The notes under the pieces: model-generated
The model's input: only the letters and a program-made list of their open reading frames with translations
Database searches by the model: none
Told to the model about the DNA's origin: nothing
From: Bacteroidales bacterium
GTDB taxonomy: Bacteria; Bacteroidota; Bacteroidia; Bacteroidales; UBA12077
Reading direction: 5' to 3'
Assembly (NCBI GenBank): GCA_030668615.1
Contig: DAOUTQ010000008.1
Location: forward strand, 1-41,880
Length of the DNA stretch: 41,880 bases
Made by a program: the position numbers and the translations under genes
In this document: positions 7,594 through 15,371 of the stretch, in pieces
Numbering within the stretch: the stretch's first letter is position 1
How the letters are laid out: every line of letters starts with the position of its first letter

Positions 7594-10035
7594 ATGGCAA
7601 CAAAAACACAGGAAAAAAAAGATACAATAAATAAACAAAAAACAGTATTTGATAAAAATGAGGTTTTAAATGATTACAAATTAGCATATTTAAGTCGCCA
7701 GATTAGTTTACTGGGGCGTAAAGAAGTACTAACAGGTAAAGCTAAGTTTGGGATTTTTGGTGATGGAAAAGAAATTACTCAGATTGCAATGGCTAAAAAT
7801 TACCAAAATGGTGATTGGCGTTCAGGATATTACCGCGATCAGACTTTTATGATGGCAGCCGGATTATTCACTGCAGAAGAGTTTTTCGCACAATTATACG
7901 GAGAAACAGATGTTAAATTAAACCCTGGAAATGGAGGCAGATCATTTAATAATCATTTTGCTACACGAAGTTTAAATCCTGATGGAACATGGCGGGATTT
8001 AATGAAGCAAAAAAATTCATCAGCGGATATTTCTCCAACTGCAGGACAAATGGCTCGTTGGGTTGGATTAGGCTATGCTTCAAAATTATTCAGAAATATT
8101 AAGGAATTACATCAGTTTTCAGATTTGTCGGATAAAGGTAACGAAGTAGCTTTTGGAACAATTGGTGATGCAAGTACATCGGAAGGTCAGTTTTGGGAAT
8201 CAATTAATGCTGTTGGGGTTTTACAGGTTCCTGCTGTTATAACTGTTTACGATGATGGTTATGGTATATCTGTTCCAAAAAAATATCAAACAACAAAAGC
8301 AAGTATTTCTGAAGTATTAAAAGGTTTTGAGAGAACGAAAGATAAACCAGGTATTGTTATTTTAAAGGCTAAAGGTTGGGATTATCCTGAATTATTAAAA
8401 ATCTTTAAAGAAGGTGTTGATATTGCTCGTAAAGAACATGTTCCTGTGCTATTTCATATCGATGAAATTACTCAGCCACAAGGACACTCAACATCAGGTT
8501 CGCACGAGCGTTATAAATCGGAAGAAAGATTAAAATTTGAAGATGAGTTCGATGGAATAAAAAAAATGCGCGAATGGATTCTGAAAGAAAAATTGGCCAC
8601 AAATAAAGAATTGGAAAATGTTGAGGTTGAAGCACAAAATGAAGCGAAGCATGCTAAGAAAGTGGCTTGGAAAAAATTTAAAGATCCTGTAAAAATAGAA
8701 AGAGACAATTTGGTTGATATAATCGATAATCGATCATGCATGTGTAAAAGGGAAGGTTATGATAAGGTTGGTGCTTTTACTAACGATCTTAAAAAGATAA
8801 TTGAGCCAATTCGTAAAGATAATTTTAGTACAGCCAAGAAAATATTACGTCATGTTTGTACCGATTGTAACATAAGAGGAAAACTTCAAAAGGATCTTTC
8901 CTCGTGGCTGGACGAAAACTATGACGATAATTACGAAAGATATAATACTTCATTACATAACGAAAGCAAAAAATCTGCATTAAATGTGCAGGAAGTAAAA
9001 CCAATAATTAAGCCAGATTCTCCTGAAGTGGCAGGACGTGAAATATTACGTGATAATTATGATTATCTCTTTAATAAATATCCGAAGTTAGTAACATTTG
9101 GTGAAGATGCCGGACATATTGGTGGAGTAAATCAATCATACGAAGGTTTACAAAAAAAATATGGTGAACTTAGAATTACGGATACAGGAATTAGAGAACA
9201 AACTATTTTAGGACAGGGAATAGGTCTTGCATTAAGAGGTTTAAGACCAATAGCTGAAATACAGTACTTTGATTATCTTCTTTATGCTTTACAGGGAATG
9301 AGTGATGATTTAGCAACAACGCATTACAGAACTGCTGGCGGACAGGTTGCACCAGTAATAATTAGTACACGTGGTCATAGATTAGAAGGAATATGGCATT
9401 CGGGATCACCGCTCAGTATGGTAATAAATTCTATTCGAGGAATTTATGTTTGTGTGCCTCGAAATATGACTCAGGCTGCAGGTTTTTACAACACATTACT
9501 TGAAGGTGAAGACCCAGCATTGGTTATTGAACCTTTAAATGGATATCGATTAAGAGAGAAACGCCCTGAAAATATTGGCGAATATAAAATTCCATTGGGT
9601 GTTCCTGAAATTTTGAACGAAGGAACAGACGTAACATTGGTAACTTATGGTTCATGTGTTCGAATTGCACAGGATGCAGTTGAGCAATTAAAAGAATTTG
9701 ATATTTCTGTGGAATTAATAGATGTTCAAACTCTGCTTCCTTTTGATAAAAAACATATGATTGCAGAGTCAATTAAAAAAACAAACAGGGTTGTATTTTT
9801 TGATGAAGACGTACCTGGAGGAGCAACTGCATTTATGTTGCAAAAAGTTTTAGAAGATCAAAGTGCTTATTATCACTTAGATTCTGAGCCAAGAACAATA
9901 ACTGCAAAAGATCACCGTCCTGCTTATACCAGTGATGGAGATTATTTTTCTAATCCTAATGCCGAAGATGTTTTCGAAGCTATTTATTCCATGATGAATG
10001 AATCAGATTCTAAAAAACATCCCGAACTTTATTAA
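7594..10035 (+). CDS. Fused alpha/beta E1 of a 2-oxoacid dehydrogenase
   Basis: 813 residues with E1-alpha (about 25-330) and E1-beta (about 475-810) in one chain. The thiamine diphosphate motif of the alpha part is GDASTSEGQFWESINAV (191-207), with DDGYGIS after it. The beta part shows FGEDAGHIGGV and RITDTGIREQTILGQGIG. Such enzymes decarboxylate a 2-oxoacid and hand the acyl group to lipoyl E2; the substrate (pyruvate, branched-chain or other) is not determinable, and no E2 or E3 gene is in the window. The linker between the halves carries four cysteines (382, 384, 422, 425), which is unusual for this family. It is monocistronic with a terminator directly after. Confidence 0.88.
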   Translation: MATKTQEKKDTINKQKTVFDKNEVLNDYKLAYLSRQISLLGRKEVLTGKAKFGIFGDGKEITQIAMAKNYQNGDWRSGYYRDQTFMMAAGLFTAEEFFAQLYGETDVKLNPGNGGRSFNNHFATRSLNPDGTWRDLMKQKNSSADISPTAGQMARWVGLGYASKLFRNIKELHQFSDLSDKGNEVAFGTIGDASTSEGQFWESINAVGVLQVPAVITVYDDGYGISVPKKYQTTKASISEVLKGFERTKDKPGIVILKAKGWDYPELLKIFKEGVDIARKEHVPVLFHIDEITQPQGHSTSGSHERYKSEERLKFEDEFDGIKKMREWILKEKLATNKELENVEVEAQNEAKHAKKVAWKKFKDPVKIERDNLVDIIDNRSCMCKREGYDKVGAFTNDLKKIIEPIRKDNFSTAKKILRHVCTDCNIRGKLQKDLSSWLDENYDDNYERYNTSLHNESKKSALNVQEVKPIIKPDSPEVAGREILRDNYDYLFNKYPKLVTFGEDAGHIGGVNQSYEGLQKKYGELRITDTGIREQTILGQGIGLALRGLRPIAEIQYFDYLLYALQGMSDDLATTHYRTAGGQVAPVIISTRGHRLEGIWHSGSPLSMVINSIRGIYVCVPRNMTQAAGFYNTLLEGEDPALVIEPLNGYRLREKRPENIGEYKIPLGVPEILNEGTDVTLVTYGSCVRIAQDAVEQLKEFDISVELIDVQTLLPFDKKHMIAESIKKTNRVVFFDEDVPGGATAFMLQKVLEDQSAYYHLDSEPRTITAKDHRPAYTSDGDYFSNPNAEDVFEAIYSMMNESDSKKHPELY

Positions 10036-10056
10036 TTAAAACCAATATAAACTATT

Positions 10057-10091
10057 AAAGCTGTAATGAGTTTCATTGCAGCTTTTTTTAT
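10057..10091 (+). terminator. Intrinsic terminator after E1 gene
   Basis: A 13-bp stem (AAAGCTGTAATGA with TCATTGCAGCTTT, one G-T pair) and a 3-base loop, followed by a T run. Confidence 0.88.
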
Positions 10092-10119
10092 TTTTAAGTA
10101 AATTGTATAAAAAAATATC

Positions 10120-10356
10120 ATGGCATTTAGTTTATTTAAAAAGAAAAAGAAGAAAAAACAATTACAAGATTTAAATGGAAATCCATTATTTGCTGGAGAT
10201 AAAGTTGATTGTTTAAGATACGAAATGGGAGAAAGTGTTTTGCTTGAAGGAGAAAACGGGTTTGAATACGAATCGATTAAAACAGGACAGAAAATAAGCT
10301 TTGCAAAGATGATTGATGCAGCTACCTCTTTTCAAAAAGTGAGGAAATTGGATTAA
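10120..10356 (+). CDS. Small lysine-rich hypothetical protein
   Basis: 78 residues, unrecognised. It begins MAFSLFKKKKKKK, a strongly basic leader, followed by a compact part with DLNGNPLFAGDKVDCLRYEMGE that reads like a small beta-barrel or SH3-like domain (alternating hydrophobics and a Gly-Asp turn). No signal peptide or membrane segment. It starts just after the E1 terminator and is followed by a dispersed repeat, so it is probably its own unit. Confidence 0.55.
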   Translation: MAFSLFKKKKKKKQLQDLNGNPLFAGDKVDCLRYEMGESVLLEGENGFEYESIKTGQKISFAKMIDAATSFQKVRKLD

Positions 10357-10384
10357 TTTTTTAATTAAAAGCTTGAAAACTCTC

Positions 10385-10470
10385 AATTGTCATCCCCAAC
10401 TTGATTGGGGATCTATTATTTAACAAATAATATTAATAAATAGATTCCAATTTTGACGGAAATGACATTG
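10385..10470. repeat. Dispersed repeat, copy 2
   Basis: The ends CAATTGTCAT and ATGACATTG are imperfect inverted repeats. Inside are CCCCAACTTGATTGGGG and an AT-rich centre with ATCTATT and AATAGAT, which can also pair. The whole element can fold into one long hairpin in the yidD upstream spacer. Confidence 0.65.
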
Positions 10471-10489
10471 TTTACATTGTGTCAAAACC

Positions 10490-10518
10490 TTGTTTATAAT
10501 AGAATTAATTTACCTTTG
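10490..10518 (+). promoter_or_regulatory. yidD promoter, apparently leaderless
   Basis: TTG at 10490-10492, an 18-base spacer, then TACCTTTG (TAnnTTTG) at 10511-10518. The start codon is at 10524, only 5 bases after the -7 box, so transcription would begin at or next to the ATG. Confidence 0.5.
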
Positions 10519-10523
10519 CAGCA

Positions 10524-10820
10524 ATGAAAAAAGTGCTGCTAATACTAAAAAAACTAATTGGATATATCTTCCTTATCCCAGTATATTTCTACAAATTGGG
10601 AATTTCTCCGTTTACTCCTGCATCTTGCAGGCATACACCAACTTGTTCAGAATATTTTATTGAGGCTGTAAAAGTTCATGGTCCTTTCAAAGGTAGTTGG
10701 ATGGGATTAAAACGACTTTCAAAATGTCATCCTTGGGGTACACACGGATACGATCCTGTTCCTAAAGTTTCTGTTAAGGAATATAAGCCAAAGAAAAATA
10801 AAAGAGCCATTATCATTTGA
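10524..10820 (+). CDS. yidD: Membrane protein insertion efficiency factor YidD
   Basis: 98 residues. The conserved block runs YKLGISPFTPASCRHTPTCS, then YFIEAV, GSWMGLKRLSKCHPWGTHGYDPVP, with the three family cysteines. YidD is a small amphipathic inner-membrane-associated protein that helps insertion of membrane proteins with YidC/Sec. It is usually next to rnpA and yidC; here it stands alone. The basic tail (KPKKNKRAIII) is longer than in E. coli, and its final codons form the left arm of the terminator hairpin. Confidence 0.93.
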   Translation: MKKVLLILKKLIGYIFLIPVYFYKLGISPFTPASCRHTPTCSEYFIEAVKVHGPFKGSWMGLKRLSKCHPWGTHGYDPVPKVSVKEYKPKKNKRAIII

Positions 10821-10836
10821 TAATGGCTCTTTTGTA
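10801..10836. terminator. Terminator overlapping the yidD stop codon
   Basis: A perfect 15-bp inverted repeat (10801-10815 with 10818-10832) starts inside the last five yidD codons and contains the TGA. A/T runs on both sides let it work in both directions, for yidD and for the convergent mobA. Confidence 0.85.
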
Positions 10837-10846
10837 TTAAAGTTTT

Positions 10847-11470
10847 TTAATAAAAGTGCGTTTCAGAATATAGCTCCATACAAGATAAATCTTGGGGAGT
10901 ATTAATATTGATAAAAGCTTTGCGATATTCTTCAAGATCGTCCAGATTGTGATATCTTACGTTTAAATCTTTAATAAAATTTTCAATAGAATATTTATTA
11001 GCTCCATTTAAAAAATTATTTAGATTTTCGAAAATATTTTTATTGTAAATAGCATGCAGAGGCTCTTTAAAATCTTTAATTCTGGGAATTGCTGCATCAC
11101 ATTTTCTTTTGTTATAAAATTCAATGTGTTTTTTTACAATTCCACTTGAAATACAAGGCATATCGCTTGCAAAAACAAATACTGCATCATTCTTTGCAAC
11201 TTTCAGAGCTGCGTGTATTCCACCTAAAGGTCCGACGTTTTTTATTTCATCAGGTACCAAGGTATAGTGCTTATATCCTTTAAATTCTTCAGGAGTATTT
11301 GTTACAATAATAATATCATCAAAAAGCTCATGTAAAATTTTTATTGTACGTGCAATTATACGTACACCGCTAATTTGAATGTTAGCTTTTGTTTTTCCGT
11401 TGAATCTTTTATTTGCGCCTCCCGCAAGAATTACTGCTGATACTTTGTTATGTTCCTTAAATGATTCCAT
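10847..11470 (-). CDS. mobA: Molybdenum cofactor guanylyltransferase
   Basis: 207 residues. It transfers GMP from GTP to molybdopterin, giving the MGD form used by DMSO-reductase-family enzymes. The nucleotidyltransferase signature LAGGANKRFNGKTK is near the N terminus (about 15-28), followed by GPLGGIHAAL and the metal-binding DMPCIS segment. Length is usual. Together with the moa, moe, mog and wtp genes in this window it shows an active Mo/W-bisPGD metabolism. It ends at the shared terminator with yidD. Confidence 0.9.
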   Translation of the reverse strand: MESFKEHNKVSAVILAGGANKRFNGKTKANIQISGVRIIARTIKILHELFDDIIIVTNTPEEFKGYKHYTLVPDEIKNVGPLGGIHAALKVAKNDAVFVFASDMPCISSGIVKKHIEFYNKRKCDAAIPRIKDFKEPLHAIYNKNIFENLNNFLNGANKYSIENFIKDLNVRYHNLDDLEEYRKAFININTPQDLSCMELYSETHFY

Positions 11471-11759
11471 AACTTTTGTTTTCGTTAAACAATTTAGAAT
11501 TTGTATCGCATTTTGCGAAAATGTAAGTAATAAGGTTAGGTCCTTACTTAATTTAAATTAAGCAATCAAATATATGAAAAATATAAACGCTTGAGCCTTG
11601 TTGCTTTCTTGCTAAATACCAACGGTTGAAAGTTTTTGTATTTCAATTATTTATCTATAAAAATTATTGTTAATTTAGAAAGAATTTAAATTAAAAGCGG
11701 CGAATTTAGTACTTTAGAAATTAATATGTGGCAATAATTAAAGCCTGTATTGTTGATAG
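11471..11759. other. AT-rich spacer upstream of mobA
   Basis: 289 bases with no gene. The only element I can name is minus-strand TATATTTG at 11567-11574, a possible mobA -7 box. I see no Moco-riboswitch-like helices, repeat-family element or ORF with coding character. Confidence 0.5.
11567..11574 (-). promoter_or_regulatory. Putative -7 box for mobA
   Basis: Minus strand TATATTTG about 97 bases before the mobA start; the distance is longer than for other genes here, so support is weak. Confidence 0.3.
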
Positions 11760-12314
11760 TTACACACCAATATCTTCAGCTATTTCTTTCATTGCATTGA
11801 GAGCAATTTCAGTAAAATCGTTTAAAGAAAGACCTATTTTCTCACATTCCATTATATTTTCTCTACTTACTGAAGCAGCAAAGGCGCTTTGTTTCATGCG
11901 TTTAGTTACCGATTTAGTTTTCACATCTTTTATTTTCTTGTCTGGATAAACTAAGGCTGTTGCATATATGAGTCCTGTTATTGTTTCTCCAGCTGCAAGT
12001 GCATGTTGAAACTCTGTTTTTCTTTCGAGTCCTGTTGCTTCTTCATTGTGCATTTTAATTGCATCAACAACTTCTGCATCAATTCCTTCATCAAGTAGAA
12101 GGTCTACTGCAACTAAGCCATGTTTTTTAGGATCGGCATTTGTAATCTCAGAATCGATATCGTGAAGCAAACCGGCAAGTCCCCACTTCTCCACATCGCG
12201 ATCCAGCTTTTTTGCCAGTGCTCTCATTACTGCTTCGGATGAATAGCAATGATAGCGCATTTTCTCACTCCGCACATACTTCTTTAATAAGCTTAAAGCT
12301 TCATCTCTGTTCAT
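11760..12314 (-). CDS. HDIG-domain hydrolase
   Basis: 184 residues of the HD superfamily. The metal-binding pattern is visible: His in RYHCYSSEAVM, His-Asp in GLLHDIDSE, and a later His in IKMHNEEA and QHALAAGE. Such small HDIG proteins are usually metal-dependent phosphohydrolases of nucleotides; the substrate is unknown. It lies immediately downstream of the MOSC-MogA gene (51 bases) but has its own potential -7 box overlapping that gap, so it may be independent. No role in molybdenum metabolism is proven by the position alone. Confidence 0.8.
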   Translation of the reverse strand: MNRDEALSLLKKYVRSEKMRYHCYSSEAVMRALAKKLDRDVEKWGLAGLLHDIDSEITNADPKKHGLVAVDLLLDEGIDAEVVDAIKMHNEEATGLERKTEFQHALAAGETITGLIYATALVYPDKKIKDVKTKSVTKRMKQSAFAASVSRENIMECEKIGLSLNDFTEIALNAMKEIAEDIGV

Positions 12315-12355
12315 AGTTACTCAATGGTTAGGTTTGGGTAATAAATTAGATGTTT

Positions 12356-12363
12356 CAAATATA
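12356..12363 (-). promoter_or_regulatory. Putative -7 box for HDIG gene
   Basis: Minus strand TATATTTG, 42 bases before the start codon at 12314 and right after the stop of the upstream gene. Confidence 0.4.
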
Positions 12364-12364
12364 A

Positions 12365-13282
12365 TTAATGTGCATCAATTCCATGCAACATATATATTAA
12401 ATGTTGTAATGTTTTTAAAATTTCTGTCATATACTCCTGAACAGCTTTTACACTTCCAGGTAATGTATAAACAAGACTTTTATCCATAACACCTGCTACA
12501 CCACGGCTTAATAAAGCATTTGGTTTTTCCTGACCATATTTCATTCGAATCATTTCCATTATTCCTGGAATATCCTTATCTAACATTGGTAGTACTGTTT
12601 CAACTGTAATATCACGCGGGCCGATACCTGTTCCTCCTGTAGTTATTACTATATCTACATTCTGTTCTTTTGCACTTGTAAGTATTTCTGTTAGTTTTTC
12701 AGCATTATCAGGAATAATCTCATTATCAATTTTATATTTTACATCTAACTTTTTTAGATAAGAATCTAAAAGCTTAAGAATTTTCGGGCCACTTCTATCT
12801 TCATACTCTCCAGAGCTTGCTCTGTCACTTAGAGTAACTATTAATGCTTTATAAATTTTAGGGATATATTCAATTTTATCTCCTGGCTTAATTGTACCCT
12901 CTTTCTTTACCCTACAGAATATACCAACGCGTGGCATTACATAATTTCCTAACTCGCGAAATTGATCATGAAAGGGTTTACCAACCTGAGTAACTTCTAA
13001 TACTGCATCTCCAATTTTTAACTTATCTAAAGTATTAAAATCTATATCTTGCAAGCCTTCAGAAGTGATATTTTCAGCAAATTCGCCAAATTCAGCATCT
13101 CTGGCATCAGTAAGCTTTTTAAATCTATTAATGTGTGATACATCTATAATACTTATCTGACGAATAGTTCCTGCATGAACATCGCCAATAATTCCTTTTG
13201 AATCCAAATTTAATTTTTCAACAACCTTTTTTGATCCACGTTCTGCCGACAGACTTACTGATAATACTTTTGCTTCGTTCAT
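12365..13282 (-). CDS. MOSC domain-MogA molybdopterin adenylyltransferase fusion
   Basis: 305 residues. Residues about 1-142 are a MOSC domain (DVHAGTIRQISI, FGEFAENITSEG, VMPRVGIFCRV); residues about 145-305 are MogA/MoaB-like, with VTLSDRASSGEYEDRSGP and TTGGTGIGPRDITVE, the molybdopterin-binding signature. MogA adenylylates molybdopterin before MoeA inserts the metal. MOSC domains bind or sulfurate cofactors through a conserved Cys; here the equivalent position reads KPFH, so the Cys of the neighbouring MOSC protein (KKCH) is lost. It is 8 bases downstream of that stand-alone MOSC gene and clearly in its operon. Confidence 0.88.
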   Translation of the reverse strand: MNEAKVLSVSLSAERGSKKVVEKLNLDSKGIIGDVHAGTIRQISIIDVSHINRFKKLTDARDAEFGEFAENITSEGLQDIDFNTLDKLKIGDAVLEVTQVGKPFHDQFRELGNYVMPRVGIFCRVKKEGTIKPGDKIEYIPKIYKALIVTLSDRASSGEYEDRSGPKILKLLDSYLKKLDVKYKIDNEIIPDNAEKLTEILTSAKEQNVDIVITTGGTGIGPRDITVETVLPMLDKDIPGIMEMIRMKYGQEKPNALLSRGVAGVMDKSLVYTLPGSVKAVQEYMTEILKTLQHLIYMLHGIDAH

Positions 13283-13290
13283 TTTATTAT

Positions 13291-13737
13291 TTATTCTTGT
13301 GATGTATAAATTATTTCATCACCGGGTTTAATAGTTCCTGTTTTAACTACTTTGGCAAATATTCCTTCTTTTGGCATCACACATTTCCCAACCTGACTAA
13401 AAATAGCACAACCATCACCATGACATTTTTTACCGATCTGAGTGACTTCCATCTCAACATTACCAATATTAAGTTTATCACCGGGTTTCATTGTGTACAA
13501 TGTAATACCTTCTGTTGTTATGTTTTCAGCAAATTCGCCAAATCCCAGTTTTCTGCCAAGCACTTCTTCAAACTTTTCAATACTCTCCTTTGCCAACAAA
13601 CTAACCTGACGATGCCAATCTCCTGCATGTGCATCATTCTCCACACCCTGCTCAGTTATAACAATCTCTTTTACTGGATCTTTAATCTCACCCTTTTTCT
13701 CCGATATATTAACCGAAAGTACTTTTACTTTATCCAT
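13291..13737 (-). CDS. Stand-alone MOSC-domain protein
   Basis: 148 residues, a single MOSC domain closely similar to the first half of the next gene (ENDAHAGDWHRQVSLL, LGFGEFAENITTEG, MPKEGIFAKVVKTGTIKPGD). It keeps the cysteines KKCHGDGC and GKCVMP. The family is associated with Moco binding, carrier or sulfur-transfer roles. As first gene of the MOSC/MOSC-MogA unit it has a -7 box about 24 bases upstream. It probably arose together with its fused neighbour by duplication. Confidence 0.85.
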   Translation of the reverse strand: MDKVKVLSVNISEKKGEIKDPVKEIVITEQGVENDAHAGDWHRQVSLLAKESIEKFEEVLGRKLGFGEFAENITTEGITLYTMKPGDKLNIGNVEMEVTQIGKKCHGDGCAIFSQVGKCVMPKEGIFAKVVKTGTIKPGDEIIYTSQE

Positions 13738-13760
13738 AAATTATCCTTTTTCAATAGCCA

Positions 13761-13768
13761 CAAAATTA
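13761..13768 (-). promoter_or_regulatory. Putative -7 box for MOSC operon
   Basis: Minus strand TAATTTTG, 24 bases before the MOSC start codon. Confidence 0.45.
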
Positions 13769-13825
13769 ATAAAAACTAAGCGTTAAACATTAAATTTTAA
13801 TATATGTTTAACCATTGAAAAAAAG

Positions 13826-13833
13826 TATTTTTG
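13826..13833 (+). promoter_or_regulatory. Putative -7 box for four-module protein
   Basis: TATTTTTG followed by C, only 7 bases before the ATG at 13841. If used, the transcript would be almost leaderless. It is divergent to the MOSC promoter. Confidence 0.4.
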
Positions 13834-13840
13834 CATTGGT

Positions 13841-14764
13841 ATGAAGAATGAGAATCAATATAAGTTTACAGAAGGCGAAGTTCATGAATTTAAGATAACC
13901 GGATATACTGAAATCCCGGGAACTGATGAATCCTTTTTTATAATGGAAAATCAATTTGGCGGTAAACATCTTTTAAAATCAATTCATTATAAACACTATA
14001 ATTTAAAAGTTAATCAACAATTAAAGTGTAAAATTGATAAAATTAATTGTAGCGGAAAGATTTATCTTGAACCTGAAAATCCTATATACAAAGAAGGCGA
14101 AATATATAATTTTGAGCTTATTCAAGTAATTAATAAAATAAATTCTGTTGGAGAAAAAGAAAAAGCTGCGGTTGTAAAAGATAAGTTTGGAGAAGAAATT
14201 ATTTGCTCATTGCCTAAAGAATGTAAATTATCGAGTAACATTAAAAATATTCAATGTAAAGTTTTAAGAATTAAGAAAGGTGAGCTATATATTGCAATAC
14301 ATGATAAAGACAAAAATGAAAGTGTATTAAAAATTGGAGAAAATTATTGGTTTACTGTGATTGAAATAAAACCACTTGAGAATAAAATTGAGCATTATAT
14401 CCTTAAAGACGAAAATGAAAATTTATATTCTTTAAAAAAGGATATGTATGAGCATTATGGATTTACAATCGGACAAAAAGTAGAATGTACAGTTACAAAA
14501 TTTCATACTGATAGTCATTTAAAAATCGAACCAGCACATCCACACTATAAAGTTGGTGAAAGCTATTCATTTGAATATATAGAAACTAAAAGGGAATTAG
14601 ATCCTTTGGGCAAAGAGGAGCATGTGGTAATTGTCAAAGACATTTTTGGAGTAGAAACAAAAGTTCGTTCTCGCGATATTGATTCTGATCAGAAATTTAG
14701 AAATACCATTCGATGTAAAGTAGAAGGAATTAGAAAGGGGAAAGCAATTTTAAGTATAGTCTAA
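13841..14764 (+). CDS. Unknown protein of four alternating beta-rich modules
   Basis: 307 residues, function not recognised. It consists of four modules of about 72 residues in an A-B-A-B order. A modules (about 8-80 and 162-236) share a Gly-Glu start, YxLKxxxYxxYGFxIGQxVxC and an exit of the type LEPENPIY or IEPAHPHY. B modules (about 83-154 and 237-307) share KxGExYxFE, VVKDxFGxE and IxCKVxxIxKGxxxxxI. The alternating hydrophobic strands and Gly turns look like OB or S1-type barrels, which suggests nucleic-acid binding, but no family could be named. It has no signal peptide, so is cytoplasmic. The last codons coincide with a 23-nt direct repeat. Confidence 0.75.
   Translation: MKNENQYKFTEGEVHEFKITGYTEIPGTDESFFIMENQFGGKHLLKSIHYKHYNLKVNQQLKCKIDKINCSGKIYLEPENPIYKEGEIYNFELIQVINKINSVGEKEKAAVVKDKFGEEIICSLPKECKLSSNIKNIQCKVLRIKKGELYIAIHDKDKNESVLKIGENYWFTVIEIKPLENKIEHYILKDENENLYSLKKDMYEHYGFTIGQKVECTVTKFHTDSHLKIEPAHPHYKVGESYSFEYIETKRELDPLGKEEHVVIVKDIFGVETKVRSRDIDSDQKFRNTIRCKVEGIRKGKAILSIV
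14733..14755 (+). repeat. 23-nt direct repeat, left copy
   Basis: Begins GAAAGGGGAAAG and ends TTTTAAGT. It covers the final codons of the four-module gene and is identical to 15263-15285. Confidence 0.9.
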
Positions 14765-14818
14765 GATTATTCATGCAACCATTTAGGAGAATTAAGCATC
14801 TTTGAATAAAGAATGCTT

Positions 14819-15241
14819 ATGAAAACTTTTAAATTAATTTGTTCAACATTTCTGATTTGTTTTGCATTTTCTGCATGTGAAAAAGATAATAATATTATCA
14901 ATTATCAAGATGTAATTGTAAGTCTAAATGAGTATAATACTGCACCTAACGATCTACTAACAATTAATTCTGTTGAAATAAAAGAAAATAGTCTGATAAT
15001 CAATTTTAGTGCAAGCGGATGTAGTGGTGACACTTGGGAAATTAAGTTGATTGATTCCGGCTATATTATGGAATCTAATCCACCACAAAGAAACTTAAGA
15101 TTGTCTTTAAAAAATGTTGAATTATGCCAAGCTTATATTACAAAAGAACTAAGCTTTAATATTCGTGATTTACAAGTAGATGGGAATAAAGTTTATCTTA
15201 ATATTACAAATTCTGGAGATCAAATTCTGTATGAATATTAA
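14819..15241 (+). CDS. Small putative lipoprotein
   Basis: About 140 residues. The signal peptide MKTFKLICSTFLICFAFSAC carries a clear lipobox (FSAC), so it is exported and lipid-anchored. The mature part is beta-rich with a small Cys set (GCSGDTW, ELCQAY) and no recognised domain. I prefer the ATG at 14819, which gives a standard MK start, over the one at 14813. The gene lies exactly between two copies of a 23-nt direct repeat, which suggests it entered this spot by a recombination or duplication event. Confidence 0.65.
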   Translation: MKTFKLICSTFLICFAFSACEKDNNIINYQDVIVSLNEYNTAPNDLLTINSVEIKENSLIINFSASGCSGDTWEIKLIDSGYIMESNPPQRNLRLSLKNVELCQAYITKELSFNIRDLQVDGNKVYLNITNSGDQILYEY

Positions 15242-15262
15242 TTTCAAAATGTATATAATTTG

Positions 15263-15285
15263 GAAAGGGGAAAGCAATTTTAAGT
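15263..15285 (+). repeat. 23-nt direct repeat, right copy
   Basis: Identical to 14733-14755 but in non-coding DNA just after the lipoprotein gene and before the dispersed repeat at 15297. Confidence 0.9.
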
Positions 15286-15296
15286 TTAATATAAGT

Positions 15297-15371
15297 TGTC
15301 ATTCCTGACGAAACGAAGTGAAGATCAGGAATCTCATAAAAAAAGATTCCGGCACTATGGCCGGAATGACA
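15297..15371. repeat. Dispersed repeat, copy 3
   Basis: The termini TGTCATTCC and GGAATGACA form a perfect 9-base inverted repeat. Inside are two hairpins (ATTCCTGA with TCAGGAAT; CCGGCACTATGGCCGG). Its right end touches the moaC stop codon, so it may serve as the 3' end of the moe-moa transcript. Confidence 0.8.

Noticed and set aside
11471-11759. Molybdenum-cofactor riboswitch before mobA
   Set aside because: No matching helices; only a weak promoter box.
13420-13779. 119-codon plus-strand frame antisense to the MOSC gene
   Set aside because: Phe/Cys/Ile-rich composition typical of an AT-rich antisense shadow; the minus-strand frame is a clear MOSC protein.
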